A stretch of DNA of 64,000 nucleotides from Cohnella baijiui (GTDB lineage Bacteria; Bacillota; Bacilli; Paenibacillales; Paenibacillaceae). Of the stretch, positions 51,126 through 60,041 are shown one piece after another. A program made the position numbers and the translations under genes. The notes beneath the pieces were generated by a model that worked only from the letters and a program-made list of their open reading frames with translations, was not told the origin of the DNA and made no database searches. Numbering within the stretch: the first letter of the stretch is position 1; each line of letters starts with the position of its first letter. The stretch spans positions 124,001 through 188,000 of the forward strand of contig NZ_JAJFOW010000001.1 in the NCBI RefSeq assembly GCF_020731285.1, in the 5' to 3' direction.

Positions 51126-52028
51126 TTAATCGCCTCCGTAGGTCACCCAGCGCCTGGACGATCGGAAGACCAGCCAGGTCACGAGGGCGGTGATGAGGAA
51201 CAGGACCCACGCCATGGCGCTGGCGTGACCCATCCGGAAGTCGACGAAAGCTTCCCGATAGAGCAGGATGGCGTAGAACAGCAGCGACTTCTCCGGACCG
51301 GCCATCGTCTGGTCGGCGCCCGAGTTCGTCAGCGACGCGAGCATGAACGCCTGGGCGAAGTACTGAAAGTAGACGATCAAGTTCATGACGAGCTGAAACA
51401 GGATGATCGGCGAAATGCTCGGCAGCGTGATCGAAAAAAACTTGCGAACCGCGCCCGCGCCGTCGATCTCCGCGGATTCGTACAAGCTGCGCGGCACGTC
51501 CTGCAGCGCCGCAAGGAAAATGATCATAACCCCGCCCGAGCCCCAAGCGGTCATGAGGATGAGCGAAGGCTTCGTCCACGCGGCGTCGAGCAGCCAGTTC
51601 GGCCCTCTCAGCCCGACCAGGTCGAGCAGCGAGTTGATGAGGCCGCTCTTCGGATTCAGCACCCACATCCACACGAGAGACGAGGCGATGACCGGCACGA
51701 TGGACGGAATGTAGAAAAACGTCCGAAAGATCGATTGTCCCCTGACCTTCAGGTTAAGCAACTGAGCGGTGAGGAGTCCCGCGATCAAACTGACCGGCGT
51801 CGCCAGCACCACCATGTACAGCGTGTTGAGAATACTCTTGGCCACTTCCTTCTCCTGAAAGATCCACTTGTAGTTGTCCAGGCCAACCCACGTGAGCGGC
51901 TTGAACAAGTTGAAGTCGGAGAAGCTGTACACGAGAGACGCGCCCGTCGGATATAGCGTGAATACCAGCAATCCCAAGATGAACGGAGCGGAAAACAACA
52001 GCCCCGTCAGATTCGCTTTCCTGCGCAT
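51126..52028 (-). CDS. Sugar ABC transporter permease, MalF type (importer 2)
   Basis: 300 residues from ATG 52028, chosen because GGAGG lies eight bases upstream; the earlier in-frame ATGs (52043, 52079) have no such site. Six helices begin LLFSAPFILGLLVFTLYP, and the EAA loop is VPRSLYESAEIDGAGAVRKF near residue 205. It pairs with the MalG-type permease immediately downstream. Confidence 0.92.
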   Translation of the reverse strand: MRRKANLTGLLFSAPFILGLLVFTLYPTGASLVYSFSDFNLFKPLTWVGLDNYKWIFQEKEVAKSILNTLYMVVLATPVSLIAGLLTAQLLNLKVRGQSIFRTFFYIPSIVPVIASSLVWMWVLNPKSGLINSLLDLVGLRGPNWLLDAAWTKPSLILMTAWGSGGVMIIFLAALQDVPRSLYESAEIDGAGAVRKFFSITLPSISPIILFQLVMNLIVYFQYFAQAFMLASLTNSGADQTMAGPEKSLLFYAILLYREAFVDFRMGHASAMAWVLFLITALVTWLVFRSSRRWVTYGGD

Positions 52029-52106
52029 TTTCCCGTCCTCCATCCGATGGACCGTGCCCGCGCCGGGCGGCATGAGCACGATCCGGTGTATTCGCCGTGA
52101 TGTCGA

Positions 52107-53435
52107 TTACTTGTCGAGCAGCTCCTGCGCCCGCTTCTGCATGGCCGCGATGCCCTCTTCCGGCGTTTTCTTCAGGTTGAAGACGGCTTCGCCTTCCTCC
52201 TTGACGACTTTGTTCAGGAGATCGGGGAGCTGCGCGATGTTCGGAAGCGATTTGACGTTGGCGTTTTGCGCGAATTCCATGAACTTGTCGGCGTCCGCGA
52301 TCGTCTGGAACACCGGATCCTTCATCGACGTCGTGCGCGCCGGGATGTTGCCCATGCCGCCCGTGACTTTCGCAAGCTCTGGCGCCGAGTACATGAACTT
52401 CAGGAATTCCCAGGCGCCGTCCACGTTCTTCGAGTTTTTGGCGATGTAGAAGATCGAGCTCTGCGCCTCGTTGCTGCCGGCGAGATCTTCGTGGCCGTCC
52501 AAATAAGGCAGCGGCGCGAGGCCGTAATCGAGCTTGATGTTGTTGTTGGCCATAAACGTCGAGAGCCATGGACCGTCAAAGCGAATCGCCTGCTTGCCCG
52601 CCATGAACGGATCCGTCGGGTCGAGCCATTTGCCGGTGGCCTGCACCTGCTTGATGTTATCCACGCCGAATTGCTTGTTGTAATCGTAGATGGCCTTCAG
52701 CGCCTCCAACGCGCCCGGCTGGTCGAAGGTCGCCTTTTTGCCGTCGGGGCTCAGATAGGTGCCGCCGAACCCGTAGGTGAGCGCTTGGAACGGGAAGCCC
52801 GGATAAGACGGAAAGCCCAAAATCTCGATCTCGCCTTTGCCGTTCGTCTTCGTCAACTTCGCCGCCATCTCGATCAGTTCTTTGCTCGTCTTGGGCGGTT
52901 CGGAATAACCGGCATCGGCGAGCAGCTTCTTGTTGTAGAACATCGCGTTCATGTTGATGTTGAGCGGCAGCGCGAACAGCTTGCCGTCGTACTTGCCTTG
53001 CTCGAGCGTCGCGGGCACGAAGTCGGACATGTCGTATTTGTCTCTGGCGATCAGATCCTCCAGCGGAAGGGCGATGCCTTCCTTGGCGTACTGCGCGACG
53101 TTGCTGGCAAAGGAGTCCGTCAGGTCGGGACCTTTGCCGCCGGCGATGGCGACCTTGATCTTTTGCTCATCCGGCACGGACAGCCCTTCGACCGTGTATT
53201 GATCCTGACTTTCGTTGAACCGTTTGATGGCGCCTTCGATGACTTCCCCTTCCTTGCCCCCCCATAAATACCAGACCGTAACCTTCGACTTTTTGCCGTT
53301 CGACTTCCCTCCGCTTGCGCCGTCGGGCGAAGCGCCCCCGTCGCCGCTGCCTCCGCATCCCGAAAGAACTGCGCCTGCGGTCAGCAGCAGGGCGATGCCG
53401 GATAGCGCGGTTTTGCCAATCTTGTTCTTGTTCAT
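52107..53435 (-). CDS. Extracellular sugar-binding lipoprotein (importer 2)
   Basis: 442 residues. A lipoprotein signal peptide ends in AGAVLSGC (Cys near residue 27), followed by a Gly/Ser/Lys linker and a type 1 solute-binding domain starting KVTVWYLWGGKEGEVIEGAI. The segment IKVAIAGGKGPDLTDSFASN is typical of bacterial sugar-binding proteins. AAGGAGAGG precedes the ATG. It is the first gene of the operon that runs through the permeases, nanE, PMT and two dehydrogenases to the terminator at 45915. Confidence 0.92.
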   Translation of the reverse strand: MNKNKIGKTALSGIALLLTAGAVLSGCGGSGDGGASPDGASGGKSNGKKSKVTVWYLWGGKEGEVIEGAIKRFNESQDQYTVEGLSVPDEQKIKVAIAGGKGPDLTDSFASNVAQYAKEGIALPLEDLIARDKYDMSDFVPATLEQGKYDGKLFALPLNINMNAMFYNKKLLADAGYSEPPKTSKELIEMAAKLTKTNGKGEIEILGFPSYPGFPFQALTYGFGGTYLSPDGKKATFDQPGALEALKAIYDYNKQFGVDNIKQVQATGKWLDPTDPFMAGKQAIRFDGPWLSTFMANNNIKLDYGLAPLPYLDGHEDLAGSNEAQSSIFYIAKNSKNVDGAWEFLKFMYSAPELAKVTGGMGNIPARTTSMKDPVFQTIADADKFMEFAQNANVKSLPNIAQLPDLLNKVVKEEGEAVFNLKKTPEEGIAAMQKRAQELLDK

Positions 53436-53540
53436 ACGCGAACCTCTCCTTGTGGGTAAAATGCGGATAAAATAGATTCTCTAGCAAAGCTTGCCTGACG
53501 ATCGAACCGCCTGATCAAATCGGAAGCACTTACATTACCG

Positions 53541-53588
53541 ATTATACGAGGCGCCTGTTCGAATGTAAATATATTCTCCATATATTTA
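53541..53588 (-). promoter_or_regulatory. Promoter of the importer 2/nanE operon with flanking inverted repeat
   Basis: On the minus strand TTTACA (53564-53569) and TATAAT (53541-53546) are separated by 17 bases. Directly upstream, TAAATATA-7-TATATTTA (53566-53588) is a perfect 8+8 inverted repeat that overlaps the -35 element, a good place for a repressor or activator. The leader to the first ATG is about 100 bases and shows no strong structure. No cre box was recognised here. Confidence 0.7.
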
Positions 53589-53830
53589 ATCTTAAAAAGA
53601 ATTTTCCTCCTTTTTCGCGTGGAAACCTGCCAATGTCGCGCCACCTCTCCTTAGGAAGTGTCGATAATGCGACCTTATTTCGGAGCTCGGCTCCAATTTT
53701 TGACCATTCGTGATTGTCGGTCGGCTTCCGGCGGATGAAGAAGCGGCTGAATAAATTGCCTCTCAGGCGCAGATGAGCAGGCGCGTTCGATGTTCACCGC
53801 CACCTTGTAATCGATTCTGCCCGCCGAATG

Positions 53831-53861
53831 CGAAAGAGGGAGTCCACGACTCCCTCTTTCG
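53831..53861. other. Strong 13-bp hairpin in the gap between importer 2 and glpD
   Basis: CGAAAGAGGGAGT and its exact complement flank a CCACG loop. It lies in the 606-base gap 53436-54041, about 200 bases after the glpD stop. It could end the glpD transcript, although no T run follows on the minus strand. Apart from the importer 2 promoter near 53550 and a 120-codon open frame without a ribosome binding site (53675-54037), nothing else was seen in the gap. Confidence 0.45.
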
Positions 53862-54041
53862 TCATTTCTGCCCGTCAAATGAACGGCCATCCGGTCCATC
53901 GCGGATTTGGTGCCCACAATCACGCCGATTTCGCGGACGGTATTCCCCAGCGCCATGGTGACCATGGTCCAATCGCAATGCTGCCGGTTTCTTCGTTCAA
54001 GAATCGCAGCAGCGCACCTGCATGACATGTCGAGCATTCCG

Positions 54042-55709
54042 TTATGATTGCAAGGGTTCGTCTGTCGGTTGGACCGCTTCGCTCAGATGGCGCTCCAGCT
54101 CCTCCGAGTATGTGCGCTTCTGATCCTCATCGCAGCCGAGCTCTTCCGCCATCAGGCGGACGACCTCGTACTTCCACGTTCGGACGAGCGCGATGTCGAA
54201 GTAGAGCGCGCCGGTCCGGCGGACGAGAAAGTCGACGGGGCGGACCGCCATCTCTTTGCGGATCGCGTACCGCAGTTGGGCCGTCAGCTCCGGAGGCATG
54301 GCTCCGCCCTCGCCGGCGGGCGGCAGCAGCGCCAGAACCGCCTCGCAATTGGAGCCGTAGCGAGCGGCGAGACGCGCGGCTGCCGCTTCGTTCAGTCCTC
54401 GCCGGACACCCTCGGCGCGCCAGCGCTCGACGAAGGCCGGGAAACCTTCCGAACCCCCGACGTCTCCGCCGGACAGCCGCAGCTCCTTCGTTTCGCAAGG
54501 ACGGAACGGTCCCCTCCCTTCGGCCACCAGTTCGCGGGAAATCCGATTCACGACCGTCTCGGCCATCTTGCGGTAGCCCGTCAGCTTGCCGCCCGCTATC
54601 GTAATCAACCCGGAGGGCGACCTGAAAATCTCGTCCTTCCGGGATACTTCGGAAGGCGACTTGCCCTCTTGATAAATAAGCGGTCGCAACCCGGCCCAGC
54701 TGGACTCGACGTCGCCGGGCGTCAACTTCAACTCCGGGAACATTCCGTTGGCGGCGCCCAATACGTAATCGCGGTCCGCCGCCGTCATCGTCGGTCGCGC
54801 CGGGTCGCCTTCGTAATCCGTATCCGTCGTGCCTACGTAGGTTTTGCCGTCGCGCGGAATCGCGAACAGCATCCGCCCGTCCGGCGTATCGAAATAGACG
54901 GCTTGCCGGAGCGGGAACCGGTTTCCGTCGAAGACGAGATGAATGCCCTTGGTCAGCCGCAGCGTCTTGCCGTGCTTGGAGCGGTCCATCTCTCGAAGCG
55001 TGTCGACCCACGGCCCCGTCGCGTTGACGATTTTCCGCGCCCGGATGATATGGACGCCGCCCCCGATCCGATCCGCCGCGCGAATACCCGTGAGCCGTCC
55101 TTCTTCGTAAAGCAGTTCCTCCGCCTTAACGTAGTTGACCGCCGTCGCCCCGAGCTCGACCGCTTTCTTCATCACTTCCAGCGTCAGCCGCGCATCGTCG
55201 GTGCGATACTCGACGTAGTAGCCCCCGCCTTTCAGTCCTTCGGTTCGAAGCAGCGGTTCGCGGGACAGCGCATCTTCCCGGGAGAGCATCGTCCGGCGTT
55301 CCCCGCGCTTCACCCCCGCGAGGAAGTCGTACAGCGCCAGCCCGATCGAGGTCGAACGCTTTCCGAAGGTGCCGCCGCGATAGATCGGCAGCAGCATCCA
55401 TTCGGGCGTCGTGACGTGAGGCCCGTTCTCGTAGACGACGGCGCGCTCCTTGCCGACCTCCGCGACCATCTTGATCTCGAACTGCTTGAGATAACGCAAC
55501 CCACCATGAACGAGCTTCGTCGACCTGCTTGACGTGCCGGTGGCGAAGTCCTGCATTTCGACGAGCGCGGTCCGCATTCCCCGCGCCTGCGCGTCCAACG
55601 CGATGCCCGCGCCGGTGATGCCTCCTCCGATCACCAATACGTCCCATACGTCCCGCTCCATTTCGGCCAACCGGTCGGTCCGGTGGACGGCTGACATGCC
55701 CCCTGCCAT
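54042..55709 (-). CDS. glpD: Aerobic glycerol-3-phosphate dehydrogenase
   Basis: 555 residues from ATG 55709. The FAD-binding start is DVLVIGGGITGAGIALDAQA (about residues 24-43), followed by the GlpD signatures TSSRSTKLVHGGLRYLKQFE and KGIHLVFDGNRFPLRQAVYF. The C-terminal helical domain has AIRKEMAVRPVDFLVRRTGA. It oxidises sn-glycerol-3-phosphate to dihydroxyacetone phosphate at the membrane and feeds electrons to menaquinone. The length matches Bacillus subtilis GlpD. GAGGAGG lies about 13 bases before the ATG. It has its own promoter and a leader terminator, and glpP lies directly upstream. Confidence 0.95.
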   Translation of the reverse strand: MAGGMSAVHRTDRLAEMERDVWDVLVIGGGITGAGIALDAQARGMRTALVEMQDFATGTSSRSTKLVHGGLRYLKQFEIKMVAEVGKERAVVYENGPHVTTPEWMLLPIYRGGTFGKRSTSIGLALYDFLAGVKRGERRTMLSREDALSREPLLRTEGLKGGGYYVEYRTDDARLTLEVMKKAVELGATAVNYVKAEELLYEEGRLTGIRAADRIGGGVHIIRARKIVNATGPWVDTLREMDRSKHGKTLRLTKGIHLVFDGNRFPLRQAVYFDTPDGRMLFAIPRDGKTYVGTTDTDYEGDPARPTMTAADRDYVLGAANGMFPELKLTPGDVESSWAGLRPLIYQEGKSPSEVSRKDEIFRSPSGLITIAGGKLTGYRKMAETVVNRISRELVAEGRGPFRPCETKELRLSGGDVGGSEGFPAFVERWRAEGVRRGLNEAAAARLAARYGSNCEAVLALLPPAGEGGAMPPELTAQLRYAIRKEMAVRPVDFLVRRTGALYFDIALVRTWKYEVVRLMAEELGCDEDQKRTYSEELERHLSEAVQPTDEPLQS

Positions 55710-55743
55710 GATGGATAACGCCTCCTCTGCGGTGTGCAAACGA

Positions 55744-55796
55744 CAAAAAACCGCAACATCAGCGGCTGCGCCCAAAGCGCAGCCGTGCGTCGCGGT
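55744..55796 (-). terminator. Leader terminator of glpD, probable GlpP target
   Basis: In the untranslated leader, ACCGCGAC (55789-55796) pairs with GTTGCGGT (55750-55757) and encloses a perfect GGCTGCG/CGCAGCC stem. A six-base T run (55745-55750) follows, about 35 bases before the glpD start. In Bacillus subtilis GlpP with glycerol-3-phosphate binds the leader and prevents termination at such a hairpin. Confidence 0.8.
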
Positions 55797-55833
55797 GTCT
55801 CCCGTTCTCCAACCTTCTATTAACTTAGGTCCC

Positions 55834-55862
55834 ATCTTACCATATCCGGCGATCGTTGGAAA
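55834..55862 (-). promoter_or_regulatory. glpD promoter
   Basis: On the minus strand TTTCCA (55857-55862) and TAAGAT (55834-55839) are 17 bases apart, giving a leader of roughly 115 bases that contains the terminator. It is located between the glpP stop and the leader hairpin, so glpD can be transcribed independently. Confidence 0.6.
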
Positions 55863-55907
55863 GGCGTCTTTGGCAAATGCGGCGAACGCCCGGTTTGATG
55901 CTAGACG

Positions 55908-56471
55908 CTACGGCGTCTCCGCAAAATGCCGCCAAAGCTCGACACGGGACGTCGTGACGGCGGAGGCGCCCGCCTCGATCGCCCGCTCCACGTCCGACAC
56001 CGCCCGGATCAGTCCGCCGGCGAACACCGGGATGCCCGTTCGCTCCAATACCTCCTCGATCATATGCGGCATAACGCCGGGGAGTACTTCGACGAAGTCG
56101 GGCTTGGTCCGTTCGAGCAGCGCGTAGCTCTTCTCCAGCGCATGCGAATCCAGCAGAAACAGCCGTTGGATCGCGAGCAGACCGTTCAACTTCGTCTTCG
56201 CGATAACGCTCGCGCGAGTCGAAATGAGCCCTGCCGGCTTCATGACCTGACACAGAAACTCGGCGGCGTATTCGTCGTTTTTCAGTCCTTCGATCAGATC
56301 GGCATGCACGAGCACCCGCTTGCCGTGCGCGTTCGCCAAATCCAGGATCGGCTTGATCTGGCTGATGTGACTGTCCAGCAGAACGACGTAGTCGAACGGC
56401 ATCCGCATCAGCTTCTCCAAATCTCGCATCTTGCGCACGGCGGGCAAAATCCGCTGTCCGTGAAACGCCAT
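55908..56471 (-). CDS. glpP: Glycerol-responsive antiterminator GlpP
   Basis: 187 residues from ATG 56471 (GAGGGGGAAGG upstream), the length of Bacillus subtilis GlpP. The family start FHGQRILPAVRKMRDLEKLM is followed by VVLLDSHISQIKPILDLANA and GIPVFAGGLIRAVSDVERAI, the TIM-barrel-like phosphate-binding end. It is an RNA-binding antiterminator activated by glycerol-3-phosphate. Its gene sits directly upstream of glpD and its leader hairpin. glpF and glpK are not in the window, so this is a split regulon arrangement. Confidence 0.93.
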   Translation of the reverse strand: MAFHGQRILPAVRKMRDLEKLMRMPFDYVVLLDSHISQIKPILDLANAHGKRVLVHADLIEGLKNDEYAAEFLCQVMKPAGLISTRASVIAKTKLNGLLAIQRLFLLDSHALEKSYALLERTKPDFVEVLPGVMPHMIEEVLERTGIPVFAGGLIRAVSDVERAIEAGASAVTTSRVELWRHFAETP

Positions 56472-56591
56472 GCCCCTTCCCCCTCGGCTCTCTCGTTTCG
56501 CTGATAAGTGTATTATAGCCGAGAAGACGTCGGCAGGTCGCGCGCAAGTCAGCACATCTCAGACCATCCAACCCGACGCTAGCTTCTTCGC

Positions 56592-57533
56592 TCAGTAGAG
56601 AAAGCGCCACAGGTAAAACGTCGCGTACGACTCCCATCCCTGCCATCCCGCCGCCAGTTGCCGAATCTCGGCGGGCGTCGGCTTGCGCGCCATGCCGGTC
56701 AAATGCTGAATGGCCAGCTGCAGGCCGACATCGTCGACGGGAAACGCGGCAGGCATCCGCAGGCATCGCATCAGCACATAGTGGGCGGTCCAAGGGCCGA
56801 TGCCGCGAATGCCGACGAGCGCTTTCTCCGCCTGCTTCAGGTCTCCGAGCGCCAGGAGCGACTCCCGGCTGAGCCGGCCCTCGGACAGCAGACGCGCCAC
56901 GCCGATCAGATACTCGACCTTCCTCGCCGTCATGCGCAGCGGGGCCAGGTCTTCCGGAGTCAATTCCGCGACGGTGTTCGCGGTCGGAAACGTCCAATAC
57001 GTCATTTCTCCGCAAGTCACGCTGCGTCCGAATCGTTCGACCAGCCGCCGCTTCAGCGTGTAGGCGAACGAGAGATTGATCTGCTGCCCGATAATCCCCC
57101 AGGCGAGCGCTTCGAACAGATCCGGGATCCCCATGTTGCGAAGGCCCGGAAAGGCCGAAACCGCCCGGCCAAGCAGCTCGTCCCGCTCCGCCAGACGGTA
57201 GAACGGCGACAGGTCCCGGTCGAGATCGAACCAGTCCCGAATGTAGCGGTCGACCCCGATCATCGCCGATTCGGACGGCGGCGACCGGTCCAGAAACCGA
57301 ACCTCGAGCGCGCGACCGTCCGCCGACTCACGGATCCGGACGACCGGTGCCTCCTCGCCGATCGGAATTGCCTTGTAAATGCCGTCCTCCCGAATCGCGT
57401 ACAGGCATTCTTGGGTGGCGCCGGCCAAATAGCGGCAGTTCTCTCTGAAGGAGAACGGCTCGGGTACTGGGATCGATAAATCCGCGACTTCTTCGTTCGG
57501 GCGCGCGGCAGCCGCTTCGCTTCCGACTTTCAT
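56592..57533 (-). CDS. DNA-3-methyladenine glycosylase II-like protein (AlkA family)
   Basis: 313 residues. The N-terminal ~110 form the AlkA-type beta domain, and the helical core carries the helix-hairpin-helix GIRGIGPWTAHYVLMRCLRM followed by FPVDDVGL with the catalytic aspartate. The segment LFEALAWGIIGQQINLSFAY is typical of the superfamily. It removes alkylated purines from DNA as the first step of base-excision repair. GGCGGGGAGC precedes the ATG at 57533. It is probably transcribed on its own. Confidence 0.9.
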   Translation of the reverse strand: MKVGSEAAAARPNEEVADLSIPVPEPFSFRENCRYLAGATQECLYAIREDGIYKAIPIGEEAPVVRIRESADGRALEVRFLDRSPPSESAMIGVDRYIRDWFDLDRDLSPFYRLAERDELLGRAVSAFPGLRNMGIPDLFEALAWGIIGQQINLSFAYTLKRRLVERFGRSVTCGEMTYWTFPTANTVAELTPEDLAPLRMTARKVEYLIGVARLLSEGRLSRESLLALGDLKQAEKALVGIRGIGPWTAHYVLMRCLRMPAAFPVDDVGLQLAIQHLTGMARKPTPAEIRQLAAGWQGWESYATFYLWRFLY

Positions 57534-57646
57534 ATGCTCCCCGCCTCCTCTATGCGGCGATTGCCGCCTTTACCCGTTATACCACGGTTTGGAGGTGCGG
57601 GGGTTTCGGAATCTTGCTATTCCATCCAACCGGCTTGGTCGGCGCG

Positions 57647-58438
57647 CTAGCGCCTGGTCGGTTCGAGGGTGCGGCTGAGAAAAATGTTCATGAGCAGCGG
57701 CAGCGAAATGAGAATGGGCGGGTCGTCCGCCTTGGGCTCGTACAACATCGGCTGCTGATAAGGGACGGGAATGCCCGGCTGCACGTGGATCGGCGTCCGC
57801 GTCCGGGTGCGCAGCGTCGTATGCGGGAGCAGGATGTCCATCGCGTTCATGCTCCAGGACACCGACGTTGCCATCAAATAATAGGTGCCGGGGCGCACGC
57901 CTGTAAAGCGGAAATAGCCGGGGGAGGCGATCAGTGTGCCGTACGGCGGCAGGCCCTCGGGGATGGGCTTCGCGAACAGGCCGATCAGCACGAAGCCTTC
58001 GAACGGAACGGAGGCGCGGATCGTCCCTTCGACGCAGCCGTATTCGCCGAATATCGGGTCCTCCGACCGCCAATCGGAAAGCTGCTGCAGGGAGCGGACA
58101 TGTGTCTCCGCCAGCCTAGCCGAATGCCGGAACTCCGACGGCGAAACGCCGACCCGCTCCGTAAACCGGGTCGTGAAAGTGCCAAGGCTCTGCTGTCCGA
58201 TCTCGAGGCCGACGTCCCGGATGCTGAGATTCGTGCGCAGCAGCAGATCCTTGGCCTTCTGAAGGCGCAAGGCGGCAACATAATAGAGCGGAGGCAAGCC
58301 GGTCCGATCCTTGAAGATGCGGGTGAAGTGATAGGGACTGTAGGCCACGTGGCCGGCCAACCGGGATAGCGGAAGCGGCTCGTCGAGGTGCGCGCGGATA
58401 TACGCGATCGCCTCGTCCACTTCGGTATACCGTTCCAT
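57647..58438 (-). CDS. AraC-family regulator with GyrI-like effector domain
   Basis: 263 residues from ATG 58438, ten bases behind AAGGAGAG; an in-frame ATG at 58471 contains that site within its codons. The two AraC helix-turn-helix motifs are at the N-terminus (PLSRLAGHVAYSPYHFTRIF and LSIRDVGLEIGQQSLGTFTT, about residues 24-100). The rest resembles the GyrI-like ligand-binding fold of Rob/BltR/SoxS-related regulators. It probably senses a small amphipathic compound. A sugar- or drug-efflux MFS gene is next door (58554), a plausible target. Confidence 0.87.
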   Translation of the reverse strand: MERYTEVDEAIAYIRAHLDEPLPLSRLAGHVAYSPYHFTRIFKDRTGLPPLYYVAALRLQKAKDLLLRTNLSIRDVGLEIGQQSLGTFTTRFTERVGVSPSEFRHSARLAETHVRSLQQLSDWRSEDPIFGEYGCVEGTIRASVPFEGFVLIGLFAKPIPEGLPPYGTLIASPGYFRFTGVRPGTYYLMATSVSWSMNAMDILLPHTTLRTRTRTPIHVQPGIPVPYQQPMLYEPKADDPPILISLPLLMNIFLSRTLEPTRR

Positions 58439-58553
58439 GCCGTCGTCTCTCCTTCCCTCGGGAAACGCCATGCGAATATATGTTCTTATCCATTCTATCC
58501 AATTTCATGGGAAAGATCAACCTGAACCGCGATGCCGTCTTCTGGAAACGAAG

Positions 58554-59735
58554 TCAGGCGGACAAGGATCGCTCCGCTCGCCGGCGGAGATGGACGCTCG
58601 TCAAAATGCCGACGGATGCCAGCACTAGCGCCGCCGGGATATAGAAGATCGTAGGCGTCACGCCTTGGATGGCGAGCGGCAGGAAATAGCCGATCAGCGA
58701 GGCGGTCTGGGAAATGAACACGTACAAGCTCGCTCCGAAGCCGGTCCGACGCAGGAACATCCGCTGAACGTACCCCATCCCGACGCCGTACAGCACGGAG
58801 ACGAAAAACGAATAGACCGGCTGCATGAGAAAAAAGACCGGCAAGGCGTCGACCGTCGCGTAAACGAGATAAGTGGCGAATGCCAGCGCGCCGCCGAGCA
58901 GAATGACCGTCCGGCTTCCGTAGCGGGCCGCCCAATAGCCGGCCAGCGTCATGAAGACGAGCTCGAAGACGGCCTGCGCGCTCCAGATGTAGGACATGAG
59001 ACGCGGATCGCCGAACCGCGCGTTGACGACGAGCGGCAGATAGAGTCCGCGGATCGCATCCGCGCAGGATAGCAGCAGAAGCGCAACGAGCATGAGGAGC
59101 GAGAACGGCTCTCCTCCTCTCGGCGCGGGCGCGCCGGCATCGGCCAGCACTTCGCGGTAGACGAACAGCAGCAGGAACAGCATCGCGTAGCCGAACAGGT
59201 TGCCCCACAAGACCCCGCGGAAGGAAGCGATCAAAAACAGATTCGCGCCGAGCAGCAGCCCGGTAAAGAAGCCGACGCTGTACGTCGTGCGAAGCCACAG
59301 CTGCGCCATCTCGACGATCGACGGACGGATGCGGGCGAAATGATTTCTCGCCATGGCGAACAGCTGGCCCATGATCATGCCCGACGGCGCGATCGCGACG
59401 GACATGCCGACAAGCGCGGTGACGAAGCCGTCCGCCCTCATATAGAGGAAGAGGCCGGCGATGCACGCCGCCGCCGCGGCCAGCGGGATGCCTTTCTTGC
59501 GGCGAAGGCGGTCGCTGAAAAAGCCAACGGTGATCGTGAGCGCCATATTCAGGAGCAGCGAGACCGAAAAGACGACGGCGATCTGACTTTTGGTCAAACC
59601 GACGTCGTTCTGCAAATAGATCGCATTCATCGGCGCCAGGATGCCGGTGCCGATGCCGTACAGAAACATGGCGGCAATGAGCACCCATGCCGAACGGATG
59701 CGGATGAAAGTGCGAAAATCGGAGGAAAGGCTCAT
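58554..59735 (-). CDS. MFS transporter (sugar-efflux / drug-resistance type)
   Basis: 393 residues from ATG 59735 (AAAAGGAG seven bases upstream), with about twelve membrane helices. The 2-3 loop motif appears as VGFFSDRLRRKKGIPLAAAA near residue 62, and the sequence resembles SetA/proton-coupled sugar-efflux and drug-efflux transporters. The substrate is unknown. The stop is about 115 bases above the AraC gene on the same strand, and an 8+8 inverted repeat lies upstream of the start. Confidence 0.87.
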   Translation of the reverse strand: MSLSSDFRTFIRIRSAWVLIAAMFLYGIGTGILAPMNAIYLQNDVGLTKSQIAVVFSVSLLLNMALTITVGFFSDRLRRKKGIPLAAAAACIAGLFLYMRADGFVTALVGMSVAIAPSGMIMGQLFAMARNHFARIRPSIVEMAQLWLRTTYSVGFFTGLLLGANLFLIASFRGVLWGNLFGYAMLFLLLFVYREVLADAGAPAPRGGEPFSLLMLVALLLLSCADAIRGLYLPLVVNARFGDPRLMSYIWSAQAVFELVFMTLAGYWAARYGSRTVILLGGALAFATYLVYATVDALPVFFLMQPVYSFFVSVLYGVGMGYVQRMFLRRTGFGASLYVFISQTASLIGYFLPLAIQGVTPTIFYIPAALVLASVGILTSVHLRRRAERSLSA

Positions 59736-59795
59736 CTGCGCGCTCCTTTTTCCTGCAAGTTGGCCGCTCAAGGAAGCTGAGGCGGTTGGACCCTC

Positions 59796-59816
59796 CCATT
59801 ATACACCATATAATGG
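59796..59816. promoter_or_regulatory. Inverted repeat at the MFS gene's -10 region
   Basis: CCATTATA-5-TATAATGG is a perfect 8+8 inverted repeat about 60 bases upstream of the MFS start. On the minus strand the right part reads GTGTATAATGG, a plausible -10, so a regulator binding here would cover the promoter. The AraC-type regulator downstream, or a repressor elsewhere, could use it. Confidence 0.45.
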
Positions 59817-60041
59817 AGAAACATATCGCGCTGGTTCCTGACCATAACTGAAAATAACGGTTTCCGGGTACCGAAAGCAAAAGAGAGCGACGCAGCCGCG
59901 TTCGTTCTCTTTACCTTCCTCCGGCTTCCCGTCAAGTGGCGGACGTCCCGCTCTCCGATCCACGCGGTATGTTTAGTCAGATAATGGTAAAGCTAAGGCC
60001 GAACCACAAACCAGCGGATACCAGGAGGACGAACGACTATC

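Noticed and set aside
53675..54037. 120-codon minus-strand open frame between glpD and the importer
   Set aside because: No ribosome binding site, interrupted by a strong hairpin and no recognisable domain; kept only as a remark on the gap.
58495..59880. 461-codon frame over the MFS gene
   Set aside because: Out-of-frame shadow; the MFS frame has the ribosome binding site, membrane helices and family motifs.
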